64,000 nt of DNA from Lachnospiraceae bacterium UBA5895 (GCA_002431915.1 DJEP01000022.1:17325-81324); one strand, 5' to 3'. Shown: positions 25,993 through 34,565, counted from the stretch's first letter. A program made the numbers and translations. Notes: a model not told the origin generated them from the letters alone.

Positions 25993-26955
25993 ATGACCAT
26001 CAAAAAAGACGAAACCATAAAACTCATAAAATATGTCACCGGCTCTGTCACAGCCGTACTGCTTGCAGCAGCCCTGCAGCTACAATTTGCTTACGCCGCG
26101 GGCATTATTACGCTCCTGACGATCCAGGACACCAAGAAGGAAACCGTGCGGATCACCGCGAAACGAATGATTATATTTGTCATCATGACAGCACTGTCTG
26201 CATTGATCTTCCCGCTGGCGGGATATCATGTGTGGACTTTCGGTATTGTGCTGATCCCGTATCTGTTCTGCTGCATGGCATTGGACATGCGGGAAGCCAT
26301 TGCACCCATAGCAGTGCTTTGTACACATTACATCTCTGCGCAGAGCTGCAGTCCGGACATGATGATGAATGAATTTCTGATTCTGATCATCGGAGCGGGA
26401 ATCGGCACGCTATGGAATCTCTTCATGCCAGATGGAAAGAGACATCTGATAGCCTATCAGCAGAATGTGGATGAAAAAATAGTGAATATTTTAAAACGTA
26501 TGGCGTTATACATTGAGCGGGAGGACAAGTCCGATTATACAGGAAGCTGCTTTGACGAACTGGATGCCATGCTCGCAGATCTGAAAAAGGAAGCCCTCCG
26601 CTATATGAACAATCACCTGATCACAGAGGATGACTACTACTATGAATACATGATGATGCGTGCCAGCCAGTGTAACATTTTAAAGCGGATCTATGCGGAC
26701 ATCATCCGTCTGACCGCTACCCAGGAGCAGGGGAAAAAGCTGGCAGATTTTATCCGGAAGACGGCAGACGAGTTCGCGGAACAGAACGATGTCAGCACCC
26801 TTCTGACAGAACTGGAGAGACTGCATCACTATTATGAACAGCAGGTACTTCCCACCACCAGACAGGAATTTGAAAACCGCTCCATGCTGTATCACATTTT
26901 GGAAGATATGAAAAGCTTTCTGGAAATCAAAAAAAAATTTGTGACAGGAATTTAA
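25993..26955 (+). CDS. Aromatic acid exporter family (ArAE_1/FUSC-like) membrane protein
   Basis: The 320-residue protein has about five membrane segments in its first 150 residues (GSVTAVLLAAALQLQFAYAAGIITLLTI, an ArAE_1 hallmark), then a long soluble helical domain (about 155-320) as in the ArAE_1_C family. Relatives are inner-membrane proteins thought to export aromatic acids or other small molecules. The GC content returns to the chromosome average here. No strong Shine-Dalgarno is seen (ACAGGATAGAAGC before the ATG). A hairpin follows at 27025. Confidence 0.8.
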   Translation: MTIKKDETIKLIKYVTGSVTAVLLAAALQLQFAYAAGIITLLTIQDTKKETVRITAKRMIIFVIMTALSALIFPLAGYHVWTFGIVLIPYLFCCMALDMREAIAPIAVLCTHYISAQSCSPDMMMNEFLILIIGAGIGTLWNLFMPDGKRHLIAYQQNVDEKIVNILKRMALYIEREDKSDYTGSCFDELDAMLADLKKEALRYMNNHLITEDDYYYEYMMMRASQCNILKRIYADIIRLTATQEQGKKLADFIRKTADEFAEQNDVSTLLTELERLHHYYEQQVLPTTRQEFENRSMLYHILEDMKSFLEIKKKFVTGI

Positions 26956-27024
26956 AAAACCGGCACAATAACATCAGACAGTGTAACCTGACTGTAACCC
27001 AAAACCGGACACGGGCAAAAAATA

Positions 27025-27050
27025 AGAAGCCTTGAAAATCAAGGCTTCTC
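27025..27050 (+). terminator. Hairpin after the ArAE/FUSC gene
   Basis: AGAAGCCTTG pairs perfectly with CAAGGCTTCT around a five-base loop; the T-run is poor. The rest of the 26956-27208 gap holds only the promoter of the next gene as far as I can see. Confidence 0.6.
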
Positions 27051-27164
27051 AGACTGTAGAATTTCCATTCTTTTCTGTTACGTTTATATAAAGTGAATTA
27101 TTATATTTCTCGAAGGAGAATCGGACGTAAAATTTATAAATATCGTATCAATGAAAAGATTTTT

Positions 27165-27193
27165 TTGCAGTAAAAGAAACATAATGATATAAT
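27165..27193 (+). promoter_or_regulatory. Sigma-A promoter of the MNT-HEPN pair
   Basis: TTGCAG, 17-base spacer, TATAAT, 21 bases before the MNT start. Confidence 0.7.
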
Positions 27194-27214
27194 ATATATA
27201 GGGAGGATATGACA

Positions 27215-27562
27215 ATGAATTTTGTTATTCCAAGTGAAAGACATCAGAAGTCTTTAGAATTCGCTATCAATAAGGCATATGCTTCGCAAATTTTTCCATA
27301 TATAAAACACATTATTTTGTTTGGAAGCTGTGCAAGAGGCGATTTTCACTGGTCTAGTGATGTAGATTTGCTATTCATTATGGATGATGATTTTGGCAAT
27401 GACGTCGAATTAAAGAATGACTTGTTTACGCTACGGGGAAATATAAGCCCTAGTGATTCTGAAAGCCCGGAAGTTGATGCTAAATTTTATTCAGAAACAA
27501 ATTGGAATCATCAAAATAGTTTCTTTTTGCAGAACGTAAGGAAGGATGGCATAATTTTATGA
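27215..27562 (+). CDS. MNT-type nucleotidyltransferase (probable antitoxin)
   Basis: The 115-residue protein has the minimal nucleotidyltransferase signature GSCARGDFHWSSDVDLLF, i.e. Gly-Ser, ten residues, Asp-Val-Asp. In HEPN-MNT systems this enzyme neutralises the HEPN RNase by adenylylating it. The ATG at 27215 is preferred over 27209 because GGGAGG lies eight bases upstream. Its stop overlaps the HEPN gene start by four bases (ATGA), so the two are translationally coupled. The region is AT-rich. Confidence 0.85.
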   Translation: MNFVIPSERHQKSLEFAINKAYASQIFPYIKHIILFGSCARGDFHWSSDVDLLFIMDDDFGNDVELKNDLFTLRGNISPSDSESPEVDAKFYSETNWNHQNSFFLQNVRKDGIIL

Positions 27563-27999
27563 CAAATACAAGTAATAATGTCAATTATTTTTCATGCGCA
27601 GAAAATGATTATCAATTCTTCCGACTGGATGTTGAAAATGGAAGAGTAGCAAATTATCTGGCTGCCATGGCTCAAAATATTGTGGAAAGATATTTAAAAC
27701 ATGTTATCGATCAGGAATATCATCCAACTTCTGGTGCAGAAGAATACGACAAAGCACAGAATCTTCGTGCGCATAATCTTAATAAATTAGTTCGCTGTGT
27801 GAACGATCATACAAGCCTTCAATTATCAGAAGATCAGATTAACGAAATCAATAAAGCAAATGGATATTATTTTTCTACAAGATATCCGGGCGACGAATAT
27901 CAGGATGTCAGAAAGGAAGATATTCAGAAATGTTCGGAAGCTGTGGAAACTTGCAGAAATGCAGTTATGGATCATTTCCATATGCAGACACAAAAATAG
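27559..27999 (+). CDS. HEPN-domain protein (probable toxin of the MNT-HEPN pair)
   Basis: The 146-residue helical protein matches HEPN-domain proteins: NYLAAMAQNIVERYLKHVID, then AHNLNKLVRCVNDH and the family's RYPGDEY segment. An Arg-x4-His (RCVNDH) is present and might be the RNase motif, but its placement is not the usual C-terminal one, so catalysis is uncertain. It is directly coupled to the MNT gene. A bidirectional terminator follows. Confidence 0.8.
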   Translation: MTNTSNNVNYFSCAENDYQFFRLDVENGRVANYLAAMAQNIVERYLKHVIDQEYHPTSGAEEYDKAQNLRAHNLNKLVRCVNDHTSLQLSEDQINEINKANGYYFSTRYPGDEYQDVRKEDIQKCSEAVETCRNAVMDHFHMQTQK

Positions 28000-28074
28000 A
28001 GAAGATAATTCCAATGAAAGAGGTCACCTCAACATGTTGCGGTAGAAACATATTATTTAGCAACAAATGAAAAA

Positions 28075-28106
28075 AGCTCAGGAACTGCATATTCCTGAGC
28101 TTTTTA
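28075..28106. terminator. Bidirectional terminator (MNT-HEPN operon and tRNA-Leu)
   Basis: AGCTCAGGAA (28075-28084) pairs with TTCCTGAGCT (28092-28101) with a T-run to the right and an A-run to the left. Confidence 0.85.
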
Positions 28107-28115
28107 GCAAAAAAA

Positions 28116-28199
28116 TGCGGAAGATGGGACTTGAACCCACACGGTATTGCTACCACAAGATCCTTAGTCTTGCTCGTCTGCCAATTCCGACACTTCCGC
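28116..28199 (-). tRNA. tRNA-Leu (anticodon AAG)
   Basis: Acceptor stem GCGGAAG/CTTCCGC with discriminator A, a D-arm, anticodon stem CAAGA/TCTTG around loop CTAAGGA giving anticodon AAG, a long class II variable arm and a GGTTCAAGTCC T-arm. CCA is not encoded. The minus-strand promoter at 28242-28270 drives it. Confidence 0.95.
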
Positions 28200-28241
28200 A
28201 TAGCGATACAAAATATTACTATCTCGCATCACGCAAGAATG

Positions 28242-28270
28242 ATAATAACATCTTCCCACGGCAATGTCAA
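28242..28270 (-). promoter_or_regulatory. Promoter of tRNA-Leu(AAG)
   Basis: On the minus strand TTGACA, 17-base spacer, TATTAT, about 40 bases before the tRNA. Confidence 0.85.
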
Positions 28271-28332
28271 CATGATTTTAAAATTTGTAGGAATTTTTTA
28301 TACACTTAAAACAGTTTGGAATAATAAAGAGC

Positions 28333-28689
28333 TTATACACAGTAAGTGTTAATTAAAGAAATAATTTCATTGTCAGATGGAATGTTATTATCATCCTTTT
28401 TAGAATAAATAGTAAGCAGATAGATTTTTAACTCCTCGCTAATAGCATAATATAAAATGCGATATCCATTGGATTGCCCGGAATGTGTATCGGTATTAAT
28501 GCTGCGAACCTTAAAAACATGTCCGTGATCCGAAATTTTTAATCCGGGGATTTCTGTTCCAATAAGGTGCCCCTGCTGAAGTTCGTTAGTTATCTGCTGG
28601 ATATCTTCACCGATATGGAAATATCTTTTTTCCTTTATGTAATATTTGATGTCTTTTTCAAATCTTGCAGTGGGAATAACTGTATACAT
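28333..28689 (-). CDS. RelE/ParE-superfamily toxin-like protein
   Basis: The 118-residue protein begins YTVIPTARFEKDIKYYIK and has the core segment NGYRILYYAISEELKIYLLTIYSKKDD, characteristic of the RelE/HigB-like fold that usually cleaves mRNA on the ribosome. Its ATG directly abuts the stop of the upstream small gene, so the two are co-translated. The order antitoxin then toxin is the common type II arrangement. Toxicity is not shown by the sequence. Confidence 0.8.
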   Translation of the reverse strand: MYTVIPTARFEKDIKYYIKEKRYFHIGEDIQQITNELQQGHLIGTEIPGLKISDHGHVFKVRSINTDTHSGQSNGYRILYYAISEELKIYLLTIYSKKDDNNIPSDNEIISLINTYCV

Positions 28690-28899
28690 TTATTCACCGC
28701 CTTCTTTGCACCATTGTTCAATGTCTGAGAAAAGTTGGTCCAGAGATTTTTCCGGTATTTTGCCATCTCTCATTTTTCGGACTTCCTGGCATGATTGGGT
28801 AATGGAATCGGCGATAGTACAAGGGCGTGATGGTGCTACGGATTGCATATGCTCATTCTCCTTTTTCATTTGTGGCTTGGTCTGCGGTTTGTTCTTCAT
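28690..28899 (-). CDS. Probable antitoxin of the RelE-type pair
   Basis: The 69-residue protein begins MKNKPQTKPQMKKENEHM, with a polar, probably disordered N-terminus; the rest (SITQSCQEVRKMRDGKIPEKSLDQLF when split) looks helical and able to wrap a toxin. No DNA-binding fold is obvious. The ATG at 28897-28899 has GGGAGG six to seven bases upstream; the frame is open 21 codons further but without a ribosome site. Assignment rests on position and size. Confidence 0.65.
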   Translation of the reverse strand: MKNKPQTKPQMKKENEHMQSVAPSRPCTIADSITQSCQEVRKMRDGKIPEKSLDQLFSDIEQWCKEGGE

Positions 28900-29180
28900 A
28901 AGAATCCTCCCTTGTTGATTACAAGTATAATATGCACAATGACAGAATATAAGTACAGGCATTTACAATAATAAACATTGGGAAAAATAAGGATTCCTAT
29001 ATTGAATACTATTCAGAATTGTAAAAGAAATAATTATAATATCAGAATAGCATGGATAGAAAATAAAGGCAACTTCTTTTTGCTTTTTCTTTTACCAACC
29101 AGTCTGTTTCTGTTATAATAAATAAAAAGACATATATCATAAACATCCCTGTAAAATACAAACGAAAAGGAACAACAATT

Positions 29181-29570
29181 ATGGAATCAAGAGTGGAACA
29201 GGCAGCAGAGAGAAAAATGTGCGGTTGCAACTGTGCGCAGGCAGTGGCGTGCACGTACTGTGATCTGGCGGGAATCGACGAGGAGACGGCGAAGAATCTC
29301 ACCCAGGGTTTTGCGGTAGGGATCGGCGGAAGTACGGAAGCCACCTGTGGAGCCATCATCGGAGCGGTCAATATACTGGGACTGATCAACAAGAATCCCC
29401 AGCGAACAATGCAGGGCTCCCGGAAGATCATCAACCGCTTCAAGGGACAGAACGGAACGGTGGTCTGCAAGGAATTAAAGGGTCTCACCGATGGCGTAGT
29501 GAAGAGAGAATGCGTGGACTGCGTCAGGGATGCAGCGGCTTTTCTGGAAGCGGAACTACCGGAAATGTAA
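29181..29570 (+). CDS. C_GCAxxG_C_C family redox protein
   Basis: The 129-residue protein has the cysteine pattern of the C-GCAxxG-C-C family: CGCNCAQAVACTYC near the N-terminus, GGSTEATCGAIIGA in the middle and CVDCVRDAAAFLE near the end. The family is thought to bind a metal or cofactor or to work in redox reactions; members are sometimes selenoproteins, but this one uses only Cys. AAAGGA lies nine bases before the ATG. It is followed after 32 bases by a small lipoprotein gene. Confidence 0.88.
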   Translation: MESRVEQAAERKMCGCNCAQAVACTYCDLAGIDEETAKNLTQGFAVGIGGSTEATCGAIIGAVNILGLINKNPQRTMQGSRKIINRFKGQNGTVVCKELKGLTDGVVKRECVDCVRDAAAFLEAELPEM

Positions 29571-29602
29571 TCAGATCATACAACAGACAGGAGGAAAACA
29601 AT

Positions 29603-29767
29603 ATGAAGAGAGTATTTCTGGCAGCAGTATTATGCATTGCCGTCACTGTAGGATTATGTGCCTGCCAGGGGCAGAATAACGGAGCATCCACCCAGAATAT
29701 GCAGGAGCGGGACTTCGCTGACATGACGGAAGGATATGTACCGCCGAAGCCGGTAGTAGTGGAGTAG
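29603..29767 (+). CDS. Small lipoprotein (54 aa)
   Basis: The product is a signal peptide (MKRVFLAAVLCIAVTVG) followed by lipobox LCAC and about 33 polar residues ending YVPPKPVVVE. The ATG at 29603 has GGAGG seven to eight bases upstream. No family is recognised. It lies between the C_GCAxxG_C_C gene and a membrane protein gene and probably shares their transcript. Confidence 0.7.
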   Translation: MKRVFLAAVLCIAVTVGLCACQGQNNGASTQNMQERDFADMTEGYVPPKPVVVE

Positions 29768-29781
29768 AGGTGTGACGCAGA

Positions 29782-30576
29782 ATGACGGAGATTATTGCAA
29801 GAAGGCAGTTCGCACCGTTATATATCTGGCTGGATATTGCCTTTCTGATCGTATTTTTAGGACTTCTTCTATGGCGGAAAAAATATATGACGGTAGTGGT
29901 CGGGCTGGTAATGGGAGTCGTGTACCTGTTGGTGGATTACGGAATATTTCATCTGCTGTTACATACCCGCAGCATTTCCGAAGGGCACAGTCTGTTTCTC
30001 GTGCTTCTGTGGATGTCCATGAGTTACGGCTTCACGAATTTCACCTGGATCTGGCTGGCACTGTCGAAGGACGAGCATCTGCTGGAATGGTCTCTGTTAA
30101 TCCTGGGATGGTGGTTTTGCTGCCCGTTACTGACGCAGACTTTTGCCGGGGATGCACAGCCCATCGTGATCCAGAGGATCACCGGAGCCTATCATGGCTA
30201 CATGGCGCTGATTCTTTTTATAGGATATCTGGGCGTGATCGTATACAACCTATGGCAGCAGGACAGAGACCGCAGAATCGATATTCCCTGGCTCCTGGCA
30301 GTCGGCATCCTGGTGCAGTTCGGCTGGGAAGCGGGGCTTTTACTGGGCGGTATCCGCAGCGCGGGATTAGAGACCATAGGAGCAAAATTACAGACACTGG
30401 TGGTAAATTCCCTACTGGAGACGAATCTGGGAATGCCTTATGTGTACTGTATTTTCGCGGCGTATTCCGCAAAATTCACGGAACAGATGAGACCCAGGGA
30501 GGACAGACTGACTTTTACAGAGAGGATTCGGGAAAATAACCGGGAAAAAGTAAGACAGCCGAAGGAGAAAGCATGA
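29782..30576 (+). CDS. Uncharacterised polytopic membrane protein
   Basis: The 264-residue protein has about seven membrane segments (for example LYIWLDIAFLIVFLGLLLW and MALILFIGYLGVIVYNLW) and a charged C-terminal tail of about 30 residues. Aromatic-rich segments FTWIWLALS and GWWFCCPLLTQTF are notable. I do not recognise the family. It overlaps the following TetR gene by four bases (ATGA), so regulator and membrane protein are coupled. Confidence 0.75.
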   Translation: MTEIIARRQFAPLYIWLDIAFLIVFLGLLLWRKKYMTVVVGLVMGVVYLLVDYGIFHLLLHTRSISEGHSLFLVLLWMSMSYGFTNFTWIWLALSKDEHLLEWSLLILGWWFCCPLLTQTFAGDAQPIVIQRITGAYHGYMALILFIGYLGVIVYNLWQQDRDRRIDIPWLLAVGILVQFGWEAGLLLGGIRSAGLETIGAKLQTLVVNSLLETNLGMPYVYCIFAAYSAKFTEQMRPREDRLTFTERIRENNREKVRQPKEKA

Positions 30577-31145
30577 GTACAAAAGATACTTCAGCGGATA
30601 AAACAAAATACCGCCTGGCGGAAGCGGCGAAAAAGTGTATGGCGGCTTCCGGCACCGATGCCATGACAGTAACGCAGATCGTGCAGACCTGTGGTGTGAC
30701 AAGACAGACCTTTTACCGGAATTTTCAGGACAAATATGACCTGATCAACTGGTATTTTGACAAGCTGTTACTGGAGTCTTTTGCACAAATGGGAGATGGG
30801 CTTACGGTATACGACGGGCTTACGAGGAAGTTTGAATTTATTCAGAAGGAGAGAGTCTTTTTCGCCGGAGCGTTCCGCTCGGATGATCACAATTCCCTGA
30901 GGGAACACGACTACGAGCTGATCCTCGATTTTTATACGCAATTGATTCGGCGTAAAACCGGCAGACAACCCGAAGAGAATATTTTATTCCCCTTGCGGCT
31001 TTATTGCAGAGGTTCCATCGATATGACCGTGGAATGGATCTTCGCTCCGAAGGAGAGAACCCCGGAGCAGATGGCGGCACTTTTAGTGAGTGCCCTTCCG
31101 GTACCGGTGTCAGAACTGTTCCAGCAACTGGGGGCATTACGTTAA
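30573..31145 (+). CDS. TetR/AcrR family transcriptional regulator
   Basis: The 190-residue protein has an N-terminal TetR helix-turn-helix (MTVTQIVQTCGVTRQTFYRNFQDKYDLINWYF) typical of DhaS/SACE-type regulators, with a C-terminal ligand domain of the TetR_C subtype common in Firmicutes. It is translated in coupling with the membrane protein upstream and probably controls that operon. No operator was identified. A strong terminator follows. Confidence 0.88.
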   Translation: MSTKDTSADKTKYRLAEAAKKCMAASGTDAMTVTQIVQTCGVTRQTFYRNFQDKYDLINWYFDKLLLESFAQMGDGLTVYDGLTRKFEFIQKERVFFAGAFRSDDHNSLREHDYELILDFYTQLIRRKTGRQPEENILFPLRLYCRGSIDMTVEWIFAPKERTPEQMAALLVSALPVPVSELFQQLGALR

Positions 31146-31210
31146 GGAAAATTACCAAAGTCATTTGTGAAAAAATACCAAAAGAATTGTATACATTATG
31201 AACTTTTTAT

Positions 31211-31247
31211 AAAAAGTGACAGTCGGGCAAAACTGTCACTTTTTTTA
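31211..31247 (+). terminator. Intrinsic terminator after the TetR gene
   Basis: AAAAAGTGACAGT (31211-31223) pairs perfectly with ACTGTCACTTTTT (31232-31244), continuing into more T. Confidence 0.9.
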
Positions 31248-31316
31248 TGCCAAATTTACAGTTAGAATAAAATTATCATTAAGATTCGTTCTCAAATCGA
31301 AAGGAGATTATGTATC

Positions 31317-32462
31317 ATGGCAAACAGAATTATGCTCAACCAGACATCCTATCACGGTGCCGGAGCAATCGCAGAAATCGTAAACGAAGCAAAGGCTCAT
31401 GCTTTCCAGAAAGCATTTGTATGTTCCGATCCGGATCTGATCAAGTTCGGTGTGACCGGAAAGGTAACCGGTCTGCTTGACAAAGAGGGTCTTGCTTATG
31501 AAATTTATTCTGATATTAAGGCTAACCCCACTATTGACAATGTGAAGAACGGCGTGGCTGCTTTCAAGGCATCCGGCGCAGACTATATCATCGCCATCGG
31601 CGGCGGATCCTCCATGGATACCTCCAAAGCCATCGGCATCATCATTGCGAACCCTGAATTCGAAGATGTGCGTAGCCTTGAGGGCGTAGCACCCACCAAG
31701 AAGCCCTGCGTACCCATCATCGCAGTTCCCACCACAGCAGGTACTGCAGCAGAGGTTACTATCAACTACGTTATCACAGATGTAGAGCGCAAACGTAAAT
31801 TCGTCTGCGTAGATCCTCATGACATGCCCATTATCGCGGTGGTAGATCCCGAGATGATGTCCTCCATGCCTAAGGGTCTGACCGCTTCCACCGGTATGGA
31901 TGCTCTGACTCATGCCATCGAAGGTTATACCACCAAGGCAGCCTGGGAGATGACCGATATGTTCCATCTGAAAGCCATCGAGATCATTTCCAGGTCCCTG
32001 CGCGGCGCTGTAGCTAACACCAAGGAAGGTCGTGAGGGCATGGCTCTGGGTCAGTACATTGCAGGTATGGGCTTCTCCAACGTAGGTCTCGGTATCGCTC
32101 ATTCCATGGCACATACCCTGGGCGCTGTCTATGACACTCCTCACGGTGTTGCCTGCGCAATGATGCTTCCTATCGTTATGGAATACAATGCTGACTGCAC
32201 CGGTGAAAAATATCGTGAGATCGCCCGTGCTATGGGCGTGGAAGGGGTAGACCAGATGGATCAGGCAACCTACCGTAAGGCTGCCGTAGACGCTGTCCGC
32301 AAGCTGTCCGAGGATGTTGGTATTCCTTCCAAACTGGAAGCACTGAAGGAAGAGGATCTTCCTTTCCTGGCAGAATCCGCACACGCAGATGCCTGTGCAC
32401 CCGGTAACCCTAAGGATGCAAGCATCGAGGATCTGACCGAGTTGTTCCGCAAGTTAATGTAA
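31317..32462 (+). CDS. fucO: Iron-containing alcohol dehydrogenase, lactaldehyde reductase type
   Basis: The 381-residue enzyme closely follows E. coli FucO along its length: ANRIMLNQTSYHG at the start, GGGSSMDTSKAIGII for NAD binding, VPTTAGTAAEVTINYVITD, and metal ligands in TGMDALTHAIEGY, AHSMAHTLG and TPHGVACA. FucO reduces L-lactaldehyde to 1,2-propanediol during fucose or rhamnose fermentation. No fucose genes are adjacent, so another aldehyde is possible. It has strong codon bias and is probably highly expressed as a single gene with a terminator after it. Confidence 0.92.
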   Translation: MANRIMLNQTSYHGAGAIAEIVNEAKAHAFQKAFVCSDPDLIKFGVTGKVTGLLDKEGLAYEIYSDIKANPTIDNVKNGVAAFKASGADYIIAIGGGSSMDTSKAIGIIIANPEFEDVRSLEGVAPTKKPCVPIIAVPTTAGTAAEVTINYVITDVERKRKFVCVDPHDMPIIAVVDPEMMSSMPKGLTASTGMDALTHAIEGYTTKAAWEMTDMFHLKAIEIISRSLRGAVANTKEGREGMALGQYIAGMGFSNVGLGIAHSMAHTLGAVYDTPHGVACAMMLPIVMEYNADCTGEKYREIARAMGVEGVDQMDQATYRKAAVDAVRKLSEDVGIPSKLEALKEEDLPFLAESAHADACAPGNPKDASIEDLTELFRKLM

Positions 32463-32488
32463 TTAATGACTGCGTAGCAGATTTTCTT

Positions 32489-32520
32489 AAGCCTCCCGGA
32501 AGCAATTTCGGGAGGCTTAT
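32489..32520 (+). terminator. Intrinsic terminator of fucO
   Basis: AAGCCTCCCG (32489-32498) pairs perfectly with CGGGAGGCTT (32509-32518), then a short T-rich run. Confidence 0.85.
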
Positions 32521-32632
32521 TTTGGGGTTAAAAAATAGAAGACACAGCACCATGGGCAAGGGAATTGCTATTGTCGGCAATGTGATTAAATTTGCTACTG
32601 TTTTTTTAGAAAAAGATATGCTATTCTAGTTA

Positions 32633-32668
32633 ACGAGCAGGCTTGCGGAGGCAGACCTGCTCGTTTTG
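32633..32668 (+). promoter_or_regulatory. 5' leader hairpin of the methyltransferase/MTHFR gene
   Basis: ACGAGCAGG and CCTGCTCGT form a perfect 9-bp stem with a 14-16-base loop, followed by TTTT, 50 bases before the start codon. A TATGCT/TATTCT -10 region lies just upstream (32617-32627). It could be a terminator of upstream transcription or part of an attenuator. I find no SAM riboswitch consensus. Confidence 0.5.
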
Positions 32669-32718
32669 GTAAATATGCATCGTTAAAAATAAAACGAAAA
32701 GGATAATAAAATAATAAT

Positions 32719-34533
32719 ATGAACAATACAAAATATACCAAAGAGCAGATCCGTGAGAGGATCCGAGAGAGGAAAATTCTGTTTGACGGAGCCTTCGGTA
32801 CATATTACGGAGGAAAATACGATACAAAGCAGCTCCCGGAGCTGGCAAATCTGGAAGCGCCGGAGCGGGTGAAGGAGATTCACACGGAGTACCTCGAGGC
32901 GGGAGCGCAGATTCTGCGTACCAACACTTTCGCTGCCAACAGCTTCTGCATGGATCTGTCCAAAGAACAGATCGCGGAGACTCTGCGAAGCGGTGTACGT
33001 CTGGCGAGGGAGGCGGTGGCTGCGTGGAGAGAACGCACCGGTGAGACGAAAGAAGTCTATATCGCCGGAGACATCGGACAGATTCCCGGGGATGCGCTGG
33101 CACAGAAGGATACTTTATGCCGCGAATACGAAGAGATCTGCCGGATTTTCCTGGAAGAGGGTGTGAATTTTTTTGTCTTTGAGACGTTTTCCGATATGGA
33201 AGAGATTCTACCGGCCGTCAGAAGGATAGGTGACCGGGCTTTCATTACCGTACAGTTCTCCGTGAACCAGTTCGGCTACAGCAATGCGGGATTAAGCGCC
33301 AGAAAACTGTTGCACAGAGCGGGAGCGGTGGAGGAGATCGATGCCGTGGGCTTTAACTGCGGCGTCGGCCCTTCCCACATGCAGCGTATATTGCAGCAGC
33401 TGGAAAAGCCTGTGGACAAGTTCCTTACAGCCCTTCCAAATGCGGGCTATCCCCAGATGGTCACCGGGCGAATGATCTTCACCGGGGATAACAGGGACTA
33501 TTTTGTGGACAGAATGCAGCAGATGGTGCACCTTGGTGTGGATATGGCAGGCGGCTGCTGCGGTACGACACCGGAATACATTGCAGACCTTTCCGGGAAA
33601 TTGGACTTTACCCAGTATCCGCAGGCAAAAGCAAATGCAGAACCGGAGAAAAAACAGGTCAGCGCAGAGGATCACTCTTTTTACCATAAAAAGGAAGCAG
33701 AAGGTAAGAAAAACAAGCTGATCGCTGTGGAACTGGCACCTCCCGTAAGCGTAGATGATGAAAAACTGATGGATGCCGCGCATCTGCTACAGAGAAGCGG
33801 CGTGGATGTGCTGACCTTCCCGGATTCCCCCTCGGGACGTACCAGAGCGGATTCCATTCTGATGGCGGAGAAGGTGGCGAGAGAGACCGGCATGTGTGTT
33901 ATGCCCCATATCTGCTGCCGTGATAAAAATGCCATTGCCATGCGTTCCCAGCTACTGGGAGCTTATATTAACGGAATCCATAATTTCCTGGTGATCACCG
34001 GAGATCCCATTCCTTCCATGGTGCGGACCACAGTAAAGAGCGTGTTCAATTTTGATTCTGTAGGTCTCATGCAGATTATTGCGGATATGAATGAAGATCA
34101 GTTTGCACAGGCACCGGTAAGCTATGGCGGAGCTATCAATCAGGGCAGACGGAATCTCGAAGTGGAGATTGGCAGAGTGAAGAAGAAAATGGCGGCAGGA
34201 GCCACATTTTTCCTGACGCAGCCCATATCTACGAAAGAAAGTGCGGACAGAGTACGCCGGATCAAAGAGGAGACCGGAGCCAGAATTCTGTGCGGCATTA
34301 TGCCTTTTGTGAGTCTTAAAAATGCCACATTCATGAAAAATGAGATGGCAGGCATCGATGTGACGGACGAAGTACTGGCAAGATACCGGGCGGATATGAC
34401 CAGAGAAGAGGGAGAGCAGGCAGGCGTACAGTTGGCGAAGGAAGTGATTGCCATGACGGAGGATTTTGCGGACGGCTATTATTTCTCCTTCCCCTTCAAC
34501 CGTGTGACCATGCTGGAAAAAATACTGAATTAA
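32719..34533 (+). CDS. Homocysteine S-methyltransferase / methylenetetrahydrofolate reductase fusion
   Basis: The 604-residue protein joins an N-terminal homocysteine methyltransferase domain (residues 18-300; ILFDGAFGTYYGG, GFNCGVGP and GGCCGTTPEYI with the zinc cysteines) to a C-terminal MTHFR TIM barrel (about 325-604; VLTFPDSPSGRTRADS, VITGDP, FFLTQPIST). It resembles B. subtilis YitJ, making methyl-THF and passing the methyl group to homocysteine. The MetH cobalamin domains are absent. No good Shine-Dalgarno is visible beyond AAAAGGA. It stands alone between fucO and the FliD-like gene. Confidence 0.92.
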   Translation: MNNTKYTKEQIRERIRERKILFDGAFGTYYGGKYDTKQLPELANLEAPERVKEIHTEYLEAGAQILRTNTFAANSFCMDLSKEQIAETLRSGVRLAREAVAAWRERTGETKEVYIAGDIGQIPGDALAQKDTLCREYEEICRIFLEEGVNFFVFETFSDMEEILPAVRRIGDRAFITVQFSVNQFGYSNAGLSARKLLHRAGAVEEIDAVGFNCGVGPSHMQRILQQLEKPVDKFLTALPNAGYPQMVTGRMIFTGDNRDYFVDRMQQMVHLGVDMAGGCCGTTPEYIADLSGKLDFTQYPQAKANAEPEKKQVSAEDHSFYHKKEAEGKKNKLIAVELAPPVSVDDEKLMDAAHLLQRSGVDVLTFPDSPSGRTRADSILMAEKVARETGMCVMPHICCRDKNAIAMRSQLLGAYINGIHNFLVITGDPIPSMVRTTVKSVFNFDSVGLMQIIADMNEDQFAQAPVSYGGAINQGRRNLEVEIGRVKKKMAAGATFFLTQPISTKESADRVRRIKEETGARILCGIMPFVSLKNATFMKNEMAGIDVTDEVLARYRADMTREEGEQAGVQLAKEVIAMTEDFADGYYFSFPFNRVTMLEKILN

Positions 34534-34565
34534 TGGGATTTTTTCAAAAAAATCGTTAAGAAACC

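Noticed and set aside
29007..29022. Another copy of the structured element (ACTATTCAGA near 29010)
   Set aside because: Only about ten bases match one terminal repeat, with no second end or internal blocks; probably chance in AT-rich DNA.
32463..32718. SAM riboswitch before the homocysteine methyltransferase/MTHFR gene
   Set aside because: None of the conserved S-box segments could be found; only a single simple hairpin is present.
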